Of a stretch of 64,000 nucleotides of DNA, positions 1-12,328 are shown in pieces; the first letter of the stretch is position 1; each line of letters starts with the position of its first letter. The notes beneath the pieces were generated by a model. The model was not told the DNA's origin. It did no database searches and saw nothing but the letters and a program-made list of their open reading frames with translations. Source of the DNA: Pyricularia pennisetigena (lineage: Eukaryota; Ascomycota; Sordariomycetes; Magnaporthales; Pyriculariaceae); contig NW_021940918.1 in NCBI RefSeq assembly GCF_004337985.1, forward strand, positions 2,232,001 to 2,296,000. The letters are read 5' to 3'. The translations under genes were made by a program, and so were the position numbers.

Positions 1-605
1 AGCCAGGCGCGGATCCTGCAGATGTCACGGCCAGCGATGTCGTTTCTGAGCAAGGCCAGTTTGGCTGCCTTGCAGTGAACAACATCTACAACATCCTTGC
101 ACGAGAGGATCCGATTGCATACCTACTTAACGGAACCATAGACCCGGTGTATGCTGCAAGTCTAAAGACCGCCTACGTGCCCACCACCAATGTTGGCATG
201 TTGCAGTCGATTGGCAACGGGATCAAAGGATTATGGGGCGGCGGGACGAGCAACATTCACCAACAAGCCGGTGCGGCGGCAGCACCCGTGCGGCCATCCC
301 CCAGCATGCGTTTGCCCTCACAGCTTGAGCTGGAGGTGCACGACTTCACCCGCGAGGAGATTGCCGAGCGCAAAGCATATCTGCTGAACGACAATGGACA
401 GATAGACTACTACCTACGTTCCGGGGGTGGGCCCTTAGAGATACAGTATCTCAACATGCTCAGCGCTCACAGCAGCTACTGGACCAGTCCTGACTTGGTG
501 CGGATGCTTTGCATGGAGATTGGCAGGAAACCTGGCCGCTCCAATACCTACCCGGGAATGCGGGCACAGAAGGCAACCAAGCGGATGGTTCCAAGCTCGA
601 ACTGA
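1..605 (+). CDS. DDHD-domain phospholipase-like protein, C-terminal part (5' end outside window)
   Basis: The frame is already open at base 3 and runs to TGA at 603-605, so only the last ~200 residues are present and the true start lies upstream. The fragment carries the order of a DDHD domain (PA-PLA1/phospholipase A1 family): YNILAREDPIAYLL, then QIDYYL, then LSAHSSYW and SPDLVRML. These match the D, D, H and D positions that name the domain. Family members bind acidic phospholipids and hydrolyse or traffic phosphatidic acid or phosphatidylinositol at ER/Golgi membranes; the Ser lipase motif would lie in the missing part. A low-complexity Gly/Ala/Pro insert sits between the first and second motifs, as is common in fungal members. 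The gene converges on the XPD gene with 216 bp between stop codons. The GTG at 75 could be misread as a start; it is internal coding sequence. Family call is from remembered motifs. Confidence 0.8.
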   Translation, partial: PGADPADVTASDVVSEQGQFGCLAVNNIYNILAREDPIAYLLNGTIDPVYAASLKTAYVPTTNVGMLQSIGNGIKGLWGGGTSNIHQQAGAAAAPVRPSPSMRLPSQLELEVHDFTREEIAERKAYLLNDNGQIDYYLRSGGGPLEIQYLNMLSAHSSYWTSPDLVRMLCMEIGRKPGRSNTYPGMRAQKATKRMVPSSN

Positions 606-821
606 GGCACTGAACCTATGCTTATTTTTTCATTTGATTTTTTTCCTCTCCCTTGATTCTCCTTGTTTTCATTCTTGCAACTTCCAGGCATACGTGCCAA
701 TTGGTCACCGGCTAACAGAACTGGCCCTTTTAATACAGCCTTCTAAATTCACCTGTAGACAAACAATATAGATATCCAGGGCACAGCGGCGCAAGTTATG
801 CGACCTGGGAGCCCCTTAAAT

Positions 822-3800
822 TTAAGCATCTAGCTGCATCATATCCCTTTCTGCAGCATCATCCATTTCGTAGTCTTCGTCCTCCTCGATCACCCTGACG
901 TTAACGGCCTGTCCGTTGGCTGCTTTCCCTTGCGCCGCCTGCAATTCTCGGATCATGTCGTTCTCGACCTTTGCCTGATGCTTCTTCAGGTCCTCAATGG
1001 TCCATCGACTCACCCCATCTTGTTCCTCGGCCCGGAAAGGCTGAGCCATGGACTTTAAGAACTTGCGGGCCGCGCTGACAGCCATGTCGGTGCTCATGTT
1101 GACATCGCTCTCTGCCAGGGCCTGGTTGATCCACTTGGGCAGCTGGGGTCGCTTCTTGGGGAATCGACGGTCAGCGAGTACCATGATACCGTAGTCATCC
1201 TTTCCACGCAGCACACGACCCAGACACTGTGCCGCGTGACGCATGGCATCAAAGGAGAGAAAGTCGTTCTCGCGGATACGGTACGTCTCGCGTAGGAACT
1301 CGAGGCGCGCTTTGAGGATCAACGACTCGGTGTACTGGAACGGGACTCCGATACACAGCACCGTCCGGCCGTACTGGTGGTCAAAATCGATGCCTTCCGA
1401 GACCTTGCCTCGAGCGACGCAGAGCATGATGGCACCGGTGCCGTTGCAGCAAGCCGTCCGGTACGTTTCGAGAGCCACAGCCGTCTCCTGCGCGTCAGGC
1501 GTCTCGACCAGGATCAGCTTGTACTTCCAGATCTCGTCCAAGATCTTCATGCCCTGCCACATGCTGATGATCGACTCCATGTAGAAATACGACGGGAAAA
1601 AGACGACCATGCCATCTGGCGTGATCTTGGCAAACTCGGTCAACAATTGACCGTAGTTTCGCACTACGGCCGGATCATTTCTCACGGCGAAGCTACTTGA
1701 GATGGAAGCCTGGTCGCTTCCTTTTGTAACTATCATCGGCAGAAAGGAACGCCGAGCCAGGGTCATGGTATATGACTCCTGCACAACAGCGTCGAACCCA
1801 AGCATCTTTGGATACATCTCCAGAGGCGACAAGGTTCCAGAAGTGATGATGACAGTCTTGAAGCGCTCAAAGACGGGTTTGATGGCAATCGCTGCGTCCA
1901 GGCACGTAAAATGGAGGACTGGGTTTGGGATTTGAGACTTTTCGCTCTCGTATGGCTCCAGCAGCAAAAGGAAACCTTTGTCGTAGGTTGCTACTAGAGT
2001 AGCGAATGTCGCTACCTCTTGGAGAGGCTGAAAATCCTCAATGTTTGTGAGCTCCAATGTCCGCACTAGGGACGTCAGACGCTCAGCACAGAATCTTAAA
2101 GGCTTCTTCTCGATGAATGTGTACTCCTTCAGATGGGCCAGGAACGAAGGTGGCGTCTCGGATATGACCTCTAGTACTTTCATGCGAGTCTGCATGAGCA
2201 AGGTCAGTAGGGAGTAGACCTATCGTTTCGGAGCTGTTCGAGTTACTTGCCTTGAGATATTCGATAAACCTCTTCAAGAATGCCACAAAGTGCTCTGCTC
2301 GCCGGATATTTCCGGGAACCGCCTCCTTGAGAAGATCATCAGGCAGGACTAACAAAACGTAATTTAGTTAATGAGGAAAATTCCCAGGCAATTTAAAGTG
2401 GCCACGTACCCGGATTGGACATGAAAGCATCTTCTTGCCGTGCTTCGTCTGCCTCTCGCAGGCCCTCTACCAACTTCCGGTACTCATCCTCCAGCTGGTT
2501 CTGGTCGGTTTCGCGCATTTCGTTGATTTTCTTCTCGAGATTCATGGCACCTCTGCTCGCTTTCCTCAGTGAGTCCTCTGTGATATCTGTGCTGAGCGAC
2601 TCAATGCACACGTTGTCGATATTGTGCGCCTCGTCAAAGACAATTATTGAGTCTCTTGAAAGTTCTTTTGATACCCGCTCGGCGATCTTGGGGTCCAGCA
2701 GGTAATGGTAAGAGTATATTATGACGTTGCAGTATTGCATCTGTCATGGTTAGGTTTGATTTTCAACCTGTCGAGAAATGGAAGTTGGAAACCGTGACTT
2801 ACCATTCGGCGTGACGTAAAGTACGGACACTGCTTATGTTCCTCGCCATACCGTAGCAGGCCTTCCAAGGTCCACACGCCATTTGGGATGAGGTTGTGAG
2901 GTTCCAGGAGGTCGAGGTTCTGTGCTTCAAGTTAGTAAAAAATTCAAATAGTAAAGCATAACAATAAAATGGATGTTATGCACTCACATCATGATAAACA
3001 CAGACCTCCACATCTTCGCCCTTTTCCTTTTTCTCCTTGACAAAGCCTGCCGTGAGGCCACGACACCTGGCGTCGACGACGGCGCCACTCTTTTCCCGCT
3101 TGACCGAAGGATGCAGACAGAGATTTTTACGACTTGTTAAGCCTAAACCTCTGAAATCCTCTTCCCTTCCAAGTTCGCCGGCTCGGTACTTCATCAGGTT
3201 CTTCAGTTCCGCCAGTGCCTTCTCAATCTCGGACATGGTACCTGTGCGACGTCAATATAGACCGACAAATAAACGAATACTTGCGCAGCGGCAAGTAAGG
3301 GATAAAGGCGCACGGTTCACTGACGGGAACAGTAGATGAGCTTCCGATGCTCCGGGTAATGCTGCTGGTACGCTACAATGAGCGATAGCAGTGTGGCGGT
3401 CTTGCCAGTGCCCGAAGGCATCTCGAGCACGCAGTTGCCGCCGACATCGAGTGTCTCTGAGTCATTTTATGTCAGCCGGAACCGTTGGTTAGGTTCAGTT
3501 CAGGTTTGGGCCCATGGTCCTTTGCTCACTTTTCAAGTCACACATATAACTGATGGGGCAGAATGGTCAGTCAGTCGGAGCAATAAGCCAGGACACATAT
3601 TCAGTAGACAGTTTCGATGCTCACGCATATTGCTCTAGAATGTCAATACTATGGGTCAGTTCATCCCGTTTCAGAAGCCCGCGCGCAGTTGGTACCATAG
3701 ATGCCAGCGTACCTGGGTATATCCGAGGATACGGGAAGATGACCGGCAGGTCACTACAAAGCGTGATCGTCAGCTTCAGACCCAAGAGTTAGTTCAAAAT

Positions 3801-3836
3801 CAGGCGGGCCTTGGCTCACTCGATATAGAACAACAT
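822..3836 (-). CDS. RAD3: RAD3/XPD 5'-3' DNA helicase, TFIIH subunit
   Basis: ATP-dependent, iron-sulfur DNA helicase of TFIIH, acting in nucleotide excision repair and RNA polymerase II initiation in the nucleus. I assign ten exons: 3836-3820, 3753-3713, 3633-3624, 3549-3530, 3456-3325, 3241-2988, 2919-2803, 2740-2410, 2348-2251 and 2189-822. Their sum is 2388 nt, giving 795 residues. The start [16 protein letters not shown] matches the family N-terminus and places the Walker A lysine (MPSGTGKT) at residue 48, as in yeast Rad3. Other marks are four cluster cysteines near 115, 133, 154 and 189, the DEAH box at 233-236, [18 protein letters not shown] and [12 protein letters not shown]. The tail is acidic. 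Two oddities are a 10-nt exon and a GC-AG intron (listed separately). CACGTG at 4135-4140 lies about 300 bp upstream. Family identity is very secure; the first exon's exact start is slightly less so. Confidence 0.95.
2190..2250 (-). other. GC-AG intron in RAD3/XPD
   Basis: This 61-nt intron begins AAG|GCAAGT and ends ATGCAG|ACT on the minus strand. No GT donor nearby would keep the frame, while the GC donor joins FIEYLK to [13 protein letters not shown] exactly as in the conserved XPD sequence. The donor otherwise matches the consensus strongly, as expected for the minor GC-AG class. Confidence 0.85.
3624..3633 (-). other. 10-nt micro-exon in RAD3/XPD
   Basis: The exon AGCAATATGC is flanked by TCTAG upstream and GTGAGC downstream on the minus strand. 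It supplies the bases for E-Q-Y-A between IYP and YMCDLKK, reproducing the conserved IYPEQYAYMCDLKK segment. Skipping it removes 10 nt and shifts the frame. Confidence 0.85.
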
Positions 3837-5475
3837 AGTGAAGAGCTGCTTGCTGGTCCGCCTATTCTCCAAGCATCTGGGGGGTGGGAAAGACGAGGAC
3901 CAGGATTGACCCCGGAGGGTCGGTTCTGCCCGTCAAGTTACTGAGGTATCAGCAGCACATTTAATATCGAGGTAGTTCAAGTCCCGTGAAACCTAGCCAA
4001 GATGAGAATCGTGATCTGTTTGATGGAATAGTTCGGGTATAATTTCGGCGCGTGTTTCGAGGTTTCGTTGGTTCCATCTATTCTAGGCCTAGACTCCAAA
4101 AATGCTTCTAGACCTGACGCGAAAAACACCAAGTCACGTGTGAGTTTCGGGCCCGACGTCAACGGAGTCCAGTCGTAGAGAGCTCACAGGGTTCAGCCCA
4201 CAAGTACACAGACCAGGCTAAACCGAGCTCGGGACCGAACCGCTGTGCAACGCTCCTGACCCGGGCTCTAGTGTTTCCATGCCACACGGATGGAAGAGTC
4301 TTGTATCCAGTGTCACTGAGTTTATACACCTAAGATCAACGCAGCCTGGCAAGCCCAACTACCTTTCCTTGGTATATATTTGCTTTGCTTCCTCGCTAAG
4401 TTTTGCCCACCTACAGACATTGATTTTCTTGGACAAGATCCACACCAACCAGGCATGCGCGGTTATGTTTCCTCCGGGAGCTAATGGCTGACTGACTTTT
4501 TGAATACATTCCGACGCATGCAAAAGCGATGTTTTCTTTTCCCCGGGGGCAAATTGTGGACTAGCGTACAGTCGTCCACAAATGCCTCAAACAGTATTTC
4601 ATGAGGTGCCTACCGGTAGGCTTACTGCTGATTTACACGTATACTCCGTATGCCGTCAGCATATCAAGCCTATTTTATGAGACCAATCCAAGAAACGGTA
4701 GATAACGAATCAATCGTGACTAGCTTCTGACCGAGGTCATTCATTATCAACATCACTCAAGTAAGAATCCTGTACAGTAATTGCAACGGCCGTTACGTGA
4801 TTGGGAGCGGCATATTTGTGTGTGGCGGGACGAACGTTCATTCCCAGTGCTACAAACCCCCAAGCTGGTTCGACGTTACACATGGCGGGGTCTTTTCCCA
4901 GGCAGCAGCCATTTCAACTCCAGCCCTACCGGAGCTTAATTAGGCATGTCCTCGGGTTCGTCTGATGGTTTTCCTCGGGCCAGAAGGAACTTGCAGGCAA
5001 CAACAGGTCATTGCCACCATACTCGCCACGGGACCACCGCGTTGGTCTTGTCTCGAGATTTCCGGGTGCATGCGCGATCGCTTTGCGCCTTGATTGTTTG
5101 GGGCCCAGAGCAGCAACGTACGCTTTGTATACCGACCGCATTATCTACCGAGCGCGTCTATTTGTGAATTTGACGCCACTTGCATCCATGATACCCAATC
5201 AACAAAGTCAACACGGATGGCCCATGGGTTGTTTTGGGTGCATTTCATCAAACGGCAGCGCTTAGTTCTGGTCAATTGCAAGTTGTTCTTGTGGAAATGA
5301 CGAGAGGGATGCAAAGAGGGTTACAGTAGTTGCAGTCGTTCCCCGCACATTGGAGTCCGCTACTACCAACCTTGATTTCACCAAGTCCATGGCGTCAAGC
5401 GTCAATTGGGATACATTTAGTGCCTCCATCCGCGTGTCATCCCATCCTTTGCATATTCCCCAATCAATCTAAAAT

Positions 5476-5495
5476 TAGACTAGACTAGACTAGAC
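5476..5495. repeat. (TAGAC)4 tandem repeat
   Basis: Four perfect head-to-tail copies of TAGAC followed by a partial copy. Simple sequence repeat in the intergenic region; no function can be read from it. Confidence 0.9.
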
Positions 5496-7813
5496 TAGTT
5501 CTACGCTCCCCCTTCAAACCTCTTTTAACATCCAGTAGACAATAACAAGCTCTCTAGAGCTGTTAGGAGGGGGATCTATAATACGCGGGATGTGCTTGCG
5601 ACATGATGATCCCGGCGGCACATTGCGGGCCGTGTAAGCCGGACTGTCGCCTGTCTTTAATACGATGTGAATGCGACCACAGTCAGCACCTAGAACTGCT
5701 TGTAATTGTCGTCATATAACTTGTTTTTAAGTCTACTCGAGACCAGCAGATATTATGTCAAGCTTGACTTGCACAAAATCAACTGGTGTTTTGCGCACGG
5801 CGATCGCCCAGGGAGTTGAGTAAAGTGCACCACTGCCGAATGTCGCTCACCAACCATAATATGGGATAATTACTTGTTATCTTGTCTGGTTTCTGACTGC
5901 TCACAAGCGATACTAAACTTGGCACTCTACAATATTCGTTTGGGGCGCTATTTGCGTCACACCATTTATGTTGGAAGTCGTTTCCTCCATTGTCTCCCGG
6001 TGTCTGGACAGCGATCCCCATGATGCACCTTGCCCGTCCCATTGCACTGGAGAGCGAGTGTGGTAAAAGGCCAACGGCACAAGTGGTTCGGGTCAAAGGT
6101 ACGGTATAGAGGGCTGACCAGAACTGAGTCGCTCCTTGCGCTATGGTTGTACAAGGATTTGATGATCCGGAGACCCACACTCGTACTTGCTCCCAATCTG
6201 AATGGTCCACCCAACCATCGTACGAACCCCTGCGGACAACTGAGCCTGCCCTGGATGCAGCAGTGGATGTTACGATCACCCAAAAAAAGATTTCTGCAGT
6301 CTGCATCTCGGGACTGTTTCCTGGCCGAGTAATCAAGCTACTACCACACAACACCCATTTTCCCAACACCTCCTCGCCCTACACTTTGCACTTTTTCGGT
6401 ACGAGAGACAGGTTTGTGTCAAGATTTCTCAGACGTTCACAGTGCCTACAGTCTACGTCAGGTACCATGCCCAAAAACAGTTCGCATTTTCTCATTTTCT
6501 GCTTCTGGTATCAATTATCCGCGTTCCCAGTGAAGCCAGCCCAAGGGAGCAAAACAGGCTTATGTTGTTTTTGGTCATAAACCGATTACCCCCAAGTCGA
6601 ACTTGTCAGCTAACTGCGGCAGACTTTTACGGGGATATGCTAGGGTGGATAGACCCTTTCTGCAAGGTACTTTTTTTTTTTTTTTTTTTTTGTTACTGCA
6701 AGTCAAATCAGCCACCCTGCCAGCCAAAAAACAGTCTGCCTACCTAGATGGATATTAATTTCTTGGGTGGGCAAAGTCGAGGTATCTATCTCACTGAGCT
6801 ATCCACCTACCTCTCGAATTTCCCTTTACCAAGAGCTAATCTGCCCAGGAAAAGGTGAATGACAAGGCTACCCCAAATTTTATGGGGGCGCAAGAAACCA
6901 AAAAAGAAGGGCAAAACCCGCTCTCTCCTACTTCATTTGGAGCAAACGATGGAACTAGAGGTCAGGCTGTGAGGCTGTGAGGCTTATAACTGCGATCAAG
7001 ACGTCACATCGACAAGAGCAAGTAAGCAAAACTGACTGAACAGCCCCTGAACCTGCAGCTCATATTCGCACTCTCCTCCAATCACCATTGTGAACTGTCA
7101 CCAACCAGCTCCACCCCCTGCTGGTCAGCTTAGATACCTGCAGTCCGCCTTTGCAAATGACAGGTACCCTTTGCAGACCCCTTGCAAGAGAGAGACATGA
7201 GTGGGGGAAAAAAAAATTGAAAACTCGGTGGGTTGTACTTTTCCGCGTAACCCGCCATCGTCTATCGCGCTTCGTTTCTGGTAGGGTAGTGCCTTTTCAG
7301 TTGTCAAAGAAAACAGGAACAAAATTTTGTTCGTTGTCCATTTCGAGACAACAGGAAACAAAAGAAGGAAAAAAGAAAAAAAACAAAAACCTACACCATG
7401 ACCATTCAAGTCAGCATGGTGTTCTAGTTGTAAATGGGCGTCGTTCTTGCGTCACCCACCTTAGAGGTTGATCAACCGGTCAACGTTTTGTCATTCCGGC
7501 AGGATCCTACTTTTTGTCTTCGTCTTGCCTAGTGTCATTCGCGAACCGATGGCTGCAGGGTACCCGATCAGCCTCGGGACCATGAGCGCTCCGAGCAAAA
7601 TACATTTACGGACTGTGGGTCACAGTAAGGTAAGGCACGCCGGCGTTTTCCCAGTCAGTCATGTCAGTCAGTTAGGCAGGCAAAGTCCCTTGAGATGCCA
7701 GTCGGTTCTGTTCTGCCTCGCTCGGGTTGCTACCCCAAAATTCACCCACCCACACTACATAGATAGACATGGACCATGGGCAGGCTCACATCACATAGAG
7801 AACACACACACTT

Positions 7814-7832
7814 TCTCTCTCTCTCTCTCTCT
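7814..7832 (+). repeat. CT microsatellite in the C2H2 upstream region
   Basis: An uninterrupted TC/CT dinucleotide run about 1.05 kb upstream of the C2H2 start codon. CT-rich stretches are common near fungal transcription starts, so it may mark a promoter, but this is inference. Confidence 0.7.
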
Positions 7833-8882
7833 TTTTCTTCCATCCTTGCCCTTTGAATCTCTCTTTTCTTCATCCCGTTTTGATTTGCATATCTGCAACT
7901 GCCAGCCCTAAGCCCGTTTATCTGACGCACATCATCCCACCCCCCTTTCATCACGCCTCCCTCCTTGTATTACTTGCACTTTGTACATAAGGTACCCGGG
8001 CGTCTCTGAGTACACCATTAGCCGTCTGCTGTTAGCCCTACGCCGCGTTACCAGGCTACCTTACCTACGTACATTAACGAGCCTTCCATATTGGAACCGG
8101 ATACTTTTTCTTTTCAAGTCTCTCTCATTCTCTCCACATTTTATCTTGGAAGATCCAGACGCATGCTCGGGTCGATCCTTCCCAGTATCGTGCCTTCGGG
8201 TAGGGCACCGCCAGGAACCCCCAAAAGTTTCGCCTTTTATTATTCATTGTGAATCAAATCAATCTTGTTTGTAAATATCTTAAGGATACATACATACTTG
8301 CCATACACCTCCTTTGCCGTCCTCGCCCCAATCATCCATATACGTCTTTTTTTTTTGCGTCTGCCTAGCATCTGGGCACCTCCGCACACCTCCCACCTTC
8401 AAACAAGTACATCAGAGTATAACGCTGTCGGCACCGAGACAAACAAAAACACAACCACCCCTCGTTGGGGGCCATCCTTGCCAACTTATTAAGTGAGCAA
8501 TTCTAAGCCACGCTGGTCTCTACTGCCTCAAAACCATCAGGCTGAGTGCTATCTGCCGACCACAAGACTTTGACCCCAAAACATTTATATCCCCACAGCG
8601 GTGCCTACTCTTCTTTCCTTTTGCTTTACCTCATACACCCACACACCCACACCAAGAGATATAGAGTCATCGCCTTCCTGTCCATTCTTCTTCTCGTATA
8701 ACAACACATCTCAGCCCAACCCCCTAAACCATTATATACCTAGGGTCAGCCCACCTCTCCCACATCAGATCCCATCAACCAGTCAGGAGGACTACCCACC
8801 TCCTCCACCATCATCTTAATCATCATCATAATTCATAATCTTTACCAGCACCACAACATTAGATACCCCCTTTATTACAGTC

Positions 8883-10223
8883 ATGGACCTCCCGCCACCC
8901 TTGACTAGATCTCCCGTCTCTCCGCCAAATTCATACTCCCCTTCGGCTAGATCTTCTTCCATCGACTACCCGTCGCCGGAACTCGTGGCTCAGCACTACA
9001 GCCTCAGCCTATACGGATCTTCATGCTCCATGGCCTCGTCGGCTCAGGAACCAGATCATTCCCACACTCCTCTGGACAGCATGGGCCAGCAGGAATGGGC
9101 TCATGTTACCAACCAGACAATGCCTAGCATCGTCTCGGCAGCATACGACGGCTTTGGGAATTTTGGTTCAGCCGCTTCTTTTGGACATCATGATGTCTAC
9201 GCTTCACACCAGAACCAGGACTCCATTCTCTCCTACAGCCCTCCTCCCACACACCCGCGATCGCCAGTTGGCTCTTTGAGGAGTCCTTTGGGTTACACCT
9301 CGGGCACGCCGATGATGCTGCAGTCCATGACGCCCAGGATCAAGGTCGAGGCCGCACCTCTGGATTACCGCCACGGAGGGGACATGACGCAGTACCCCTC
9401 GCCCGCCAGGTCACTGAACGCATACCCAGCAGACGTCGGCGTCTACTCCACGACGGTGCCCAGCTCCGGGTATCTCTCGGACACGCAGTCCTCGGCATGG
9501 AGCAATAAGGACTACAACTCGGCCGAGAACGACAGCTACTACAGCCCAGGCCAGTCGAGTCTGGGTGGGTCCGGCGACCGGCAGAAGCAGGAGCGGGCGG
9601 TGCGGCCGTTGAAGAAGGCAAAGAGGACGACGACGAGCAAGGAAGATGCCAACTTCTTCTGCGAGGTCAAGGGCTGCGGCAAGATGTTTAGCAGGAGCTA
9701 CAACTACAAGGCGCACATGGAGACGCACGACGAGAAGAGGGAGTATCCCTTCCCGTGCCAGACGACAGGCTGCACCAAGAGGTTTGTGCGCAAGACGGAC
9801 CTCCAACGACACCATCAGAGCGTGCACATGAAGGAGCGCAACCATAAGTGCGACTACTGCGGCAGGTTATTTGCGAGAAAGGACACGCTGAGAAGGTATG
9901 CAGGGGGGTTCTCACGTCCAAAAAAGGCCCAAAAAAGAAAAAGTGGTCGCACATTTTGCTAACATATTTTTCCCCCCACTAGGCACATGGAAGACGGTTG
10001 TCCCAAACGCTTCGACATTGGCACCCTTGACCTGCGCGCCGAGAGCTATTCGCAGAGACCAGTCAGCTCCGACATGGGCATGCTCTCGCCGACGCACAGC
10101 ACGCTACCCCCGTTGACGATGCCTTCTATTGGCAGCAACGTAATGATGATGGCTCCAGCGAGGGGCAGAGACATATTGCCGAGCAACGACCAGGGTGGAA
10201 GACCACAAGGCTGGGGTCGTTGA
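8883..10223 (+). CDS. C2H2 zinc-finger transcription factor, RfeC-like
   Basis: Probable nuclear DNA-binding regulator. Two exons, 8883-9895 and 9983-10223, encode 417 residues; the 87-nt intron (GTATGC to CACTAG) interrupts the third finger just before its histidine. Residues 1 to ~250 are Ser/Pro/Tyr-rich and disordered-looking, with a basic stretch (LKKAKRTTTSK) just before the fingers that could be a nuclear localisation signal. Finger 1 is C-x4-C-x12-H-x3-H (CEVKGCGKMF), finger 2 C-x4-C-x12-H-x4-H (CQTTGCTKRF), and finger 3 C-x2-C-x12-H-x4-C ending HMEDGC. The spacing and the RKDTLRRHMEDGCPKRFD block recall the fungal RfeC group, named after Aspergillus; that name is from memory and moderately sure. 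The very long pyrimidine-rich upstream region suggests a long, possibly regulated 5' leader. Reading through the intron gives a 359-residue product lacking finger 3. Confidence 0.88.
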
Positions 10224-10847
10224 GAAGATCATACATTTCTTCTTCTTCCTTTCTCATTTTCTTTTTGAGGCGGACTATACTCTTGGGGGTTGGAAACAAC
10301 ACGGTCTACATACAATATTTTCTGCAGGTTCCAGAGATGTTTTCTGTTTCCCTTCCCCCTTTACTTCATTTCATTGCCTTATCTACATCACTCTTGACAT
10401 TCAACGCCCAAAAAAGACATGTATACAACTGTATTATACCATGGCAGCTACACGAGGGAGGCATATTGCGTCTTGTTTCTTTGAAGGATTTCGTCACTGG
10501 GAGGATTAAATCCATGGAGGATCTACGATAATGAAAATATGCACGAATCAAAAATGGACTTTTTAGATCAACAATAGATTTCTGACTGCATGGCCAAGTC
10601 TTTCGCACACCCTCAGAGACTTAGGGCAGAGCTCTTTCTTTTTCTTTTGGTCATTCCCACCTAATGTAAGCAAGCACTAGGTAATGCATCAGAGAAGCCA
10701 CCGTTTGAAAAAAAAATTCAGCCTAGAGTACATGCAGGTCTCTCTCGGACTTTACGCAACCCAAATCGGTGGCCAGCCGAGGACAAAGAGTAGGCGGATG
10801 CCTCAAGCATCTTAGCAGGATGTTCGAACTCTGTACCGTACGATTCA

Positions 10848-10872
10848 NNNNNNNNNNNNNNNNNNNNNNNNN
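10848..10872. other. Assembly gap (25 N)
   Basis: A run of 25 N in non-coding sequence. ORFs drawn across it are not real. Confidence 0.98.
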
Positions 10873-12307
10873 GACTGATTAATTTTGGCAATAATGATTT
10901 GATACTCAAAGAGGAATGTGAAAAAAGGAGGTGAAGTAAAGAAAGTACAACAAGTGAGGGGGGCCAAAGGATTCAACGGCACTTCGAGCCGAGTGAGTAT
11001 GAATCCTTCCGTTAATCATGGGGACTTGGGGGAGAAGTTGAACTGCCAAGTGCGCCACCAATTCAGTGGGCTTTTCTTTTATCTTTTTTTATCTTTTTTT
11101 TTTTTTGACCTTTTTCCGGATTGGTTGTGGGATTCGTTGTTTGTTGCTTTTTTTTCACTTGGCTTGTCATCACGGCAGGGGTTCGGGAGAGAGGCTTGCC
11201 AAAACTGCAGTCCATGTTCTTTTGGGCAACGGTAAAAGCCGCTCTCCGTTGGCGGTTGTAACTAGGCGGCTTGGGGTGGAGAGGGGGTGTGGTTGCCTTG
11301 TTTCGGTCACTTTTTATTGGTACTTTTCGCTTTTCGTTTTCATTTGTCTGTGTTCGTTTGTGCTCTTTATCCATATATTTTTCAAGACGACAAGCTTATT
11401 AATTTTCCCTGTCTGACTTTGTCACACTATCAAACTAATTTCTGTTTTTTGTTTATTTATTTATTTTTGTTTATTTCTTTGGTTCAGAGAAAAAGAAAAA
11501 GAAATTGTCCGGAGAAGAAGGCAAATGGACAGGAAAGCACCGAGTTTCCGCCCAGCCAATGGTGGTGCTGCATCTACATCGCAAAGATGTCTTACGCGAG
11601 CGTCAAAGCGATTGGCTCCAGGCCGAACCGATGGGACAGAAGAGCCCACAACATTGACGGGGTGCGGGTTCCAATAAGCCCATGATATTGGTCATATTGA
11701 ACATGATCCCTGTACTTGGCTATAGTTCTTACCTTACTGTTATGCTACCTACATTACCTTGTGTACATGATCTGGGGGGGTCTATGCCTTAGGGTCTTGG
11801 TGGTGATGATGTAGTACTGTAAGAAGAGGAGTACCCGATCCACCCAGACCCCGGTGACCGGTGAACAGCACCTGCTGTACCATGTAATCACCTAGCCAGC
11901 CCTGTACACTACACGTGGTAATAGCAATAACACTCAAAGACCCTGACCTGTTTTGTGTGGAGCAATGCGCACGCGGGAAGTCTTGTCCGTGAGGGATCAA
12001 GGGACTTTGCTTTTTCTTCCTTCTATCAACTCTACTGTAACTATAATTAATTACCGTACTTGAACGACGTGTTTGCTCACTTGGGAGGGATGTTAAAGTA
12101 GCCCCCTCACATACAAAACGGCCCCCAAATCAATATATCCCACCCCTGCGGTCCTTTTTTTCGGGGGGAGAAACAAGAGCAAGCCAACTGTGGGAAAATA
12201 GAAACAAAACGAATCCAACGCAAAAATAATGAAATATGCGTCAGGAGGACATTGGAATAAGCGACTATAATTGGACAAACCGGAAGACAAAGTTGTGATA
12301 GAAGCCG

Positions 12308-12328
12308 AATCGGGCTTGCAGCCCGATT
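12308..12328. repeat. Perfect 9-bp inverted repeat with 3-nt loop
   Basis: AATCGGGCT, loop TGC, AGCCCGATT. It could form a short GC-containing hairpin in DNA or RNA. It is not followed by a T run and lies far from either flanking stop codon, so no terminator role is assigned. Confidence 0.7.

Larger units (their letters stand above)
3837..8882. other. Long intergenic region, XPD promoter side to C2H2 leader
   Basis: About 5 kb without a supportable gene. The XPD side holds a CACGTG (4135-4140). A tandem TAGAC x4 lies at 5476-5495, a 21-T run at 6671-6691, an AGGCTGTG near-duplicate near 6963-6985, and a CT microsatellite at about 7814-7832. The last kilobase is strongly pyrimidine-rich with many short upstream ORFs, as expected of a long 5' leader for the C2H2 gene. 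The longest ORFs here, including 196 codons on the minus strand at 5779-6369, show no domain. Confidence 0.6.

Noticed and set aside
75..77. GTG as the start of the first gene
   Set aside because: The frame is open and conserved-looking upstream to the window edge, so this is an internal valine codon.
5779..6369. 196-codon minus-strand ORF in the region upstream of the C2H2 gene
   Set aside because: No recognisable motif, unusual composition with many Trp/Cys, overlaps other open frames on both strands; treated as chance.
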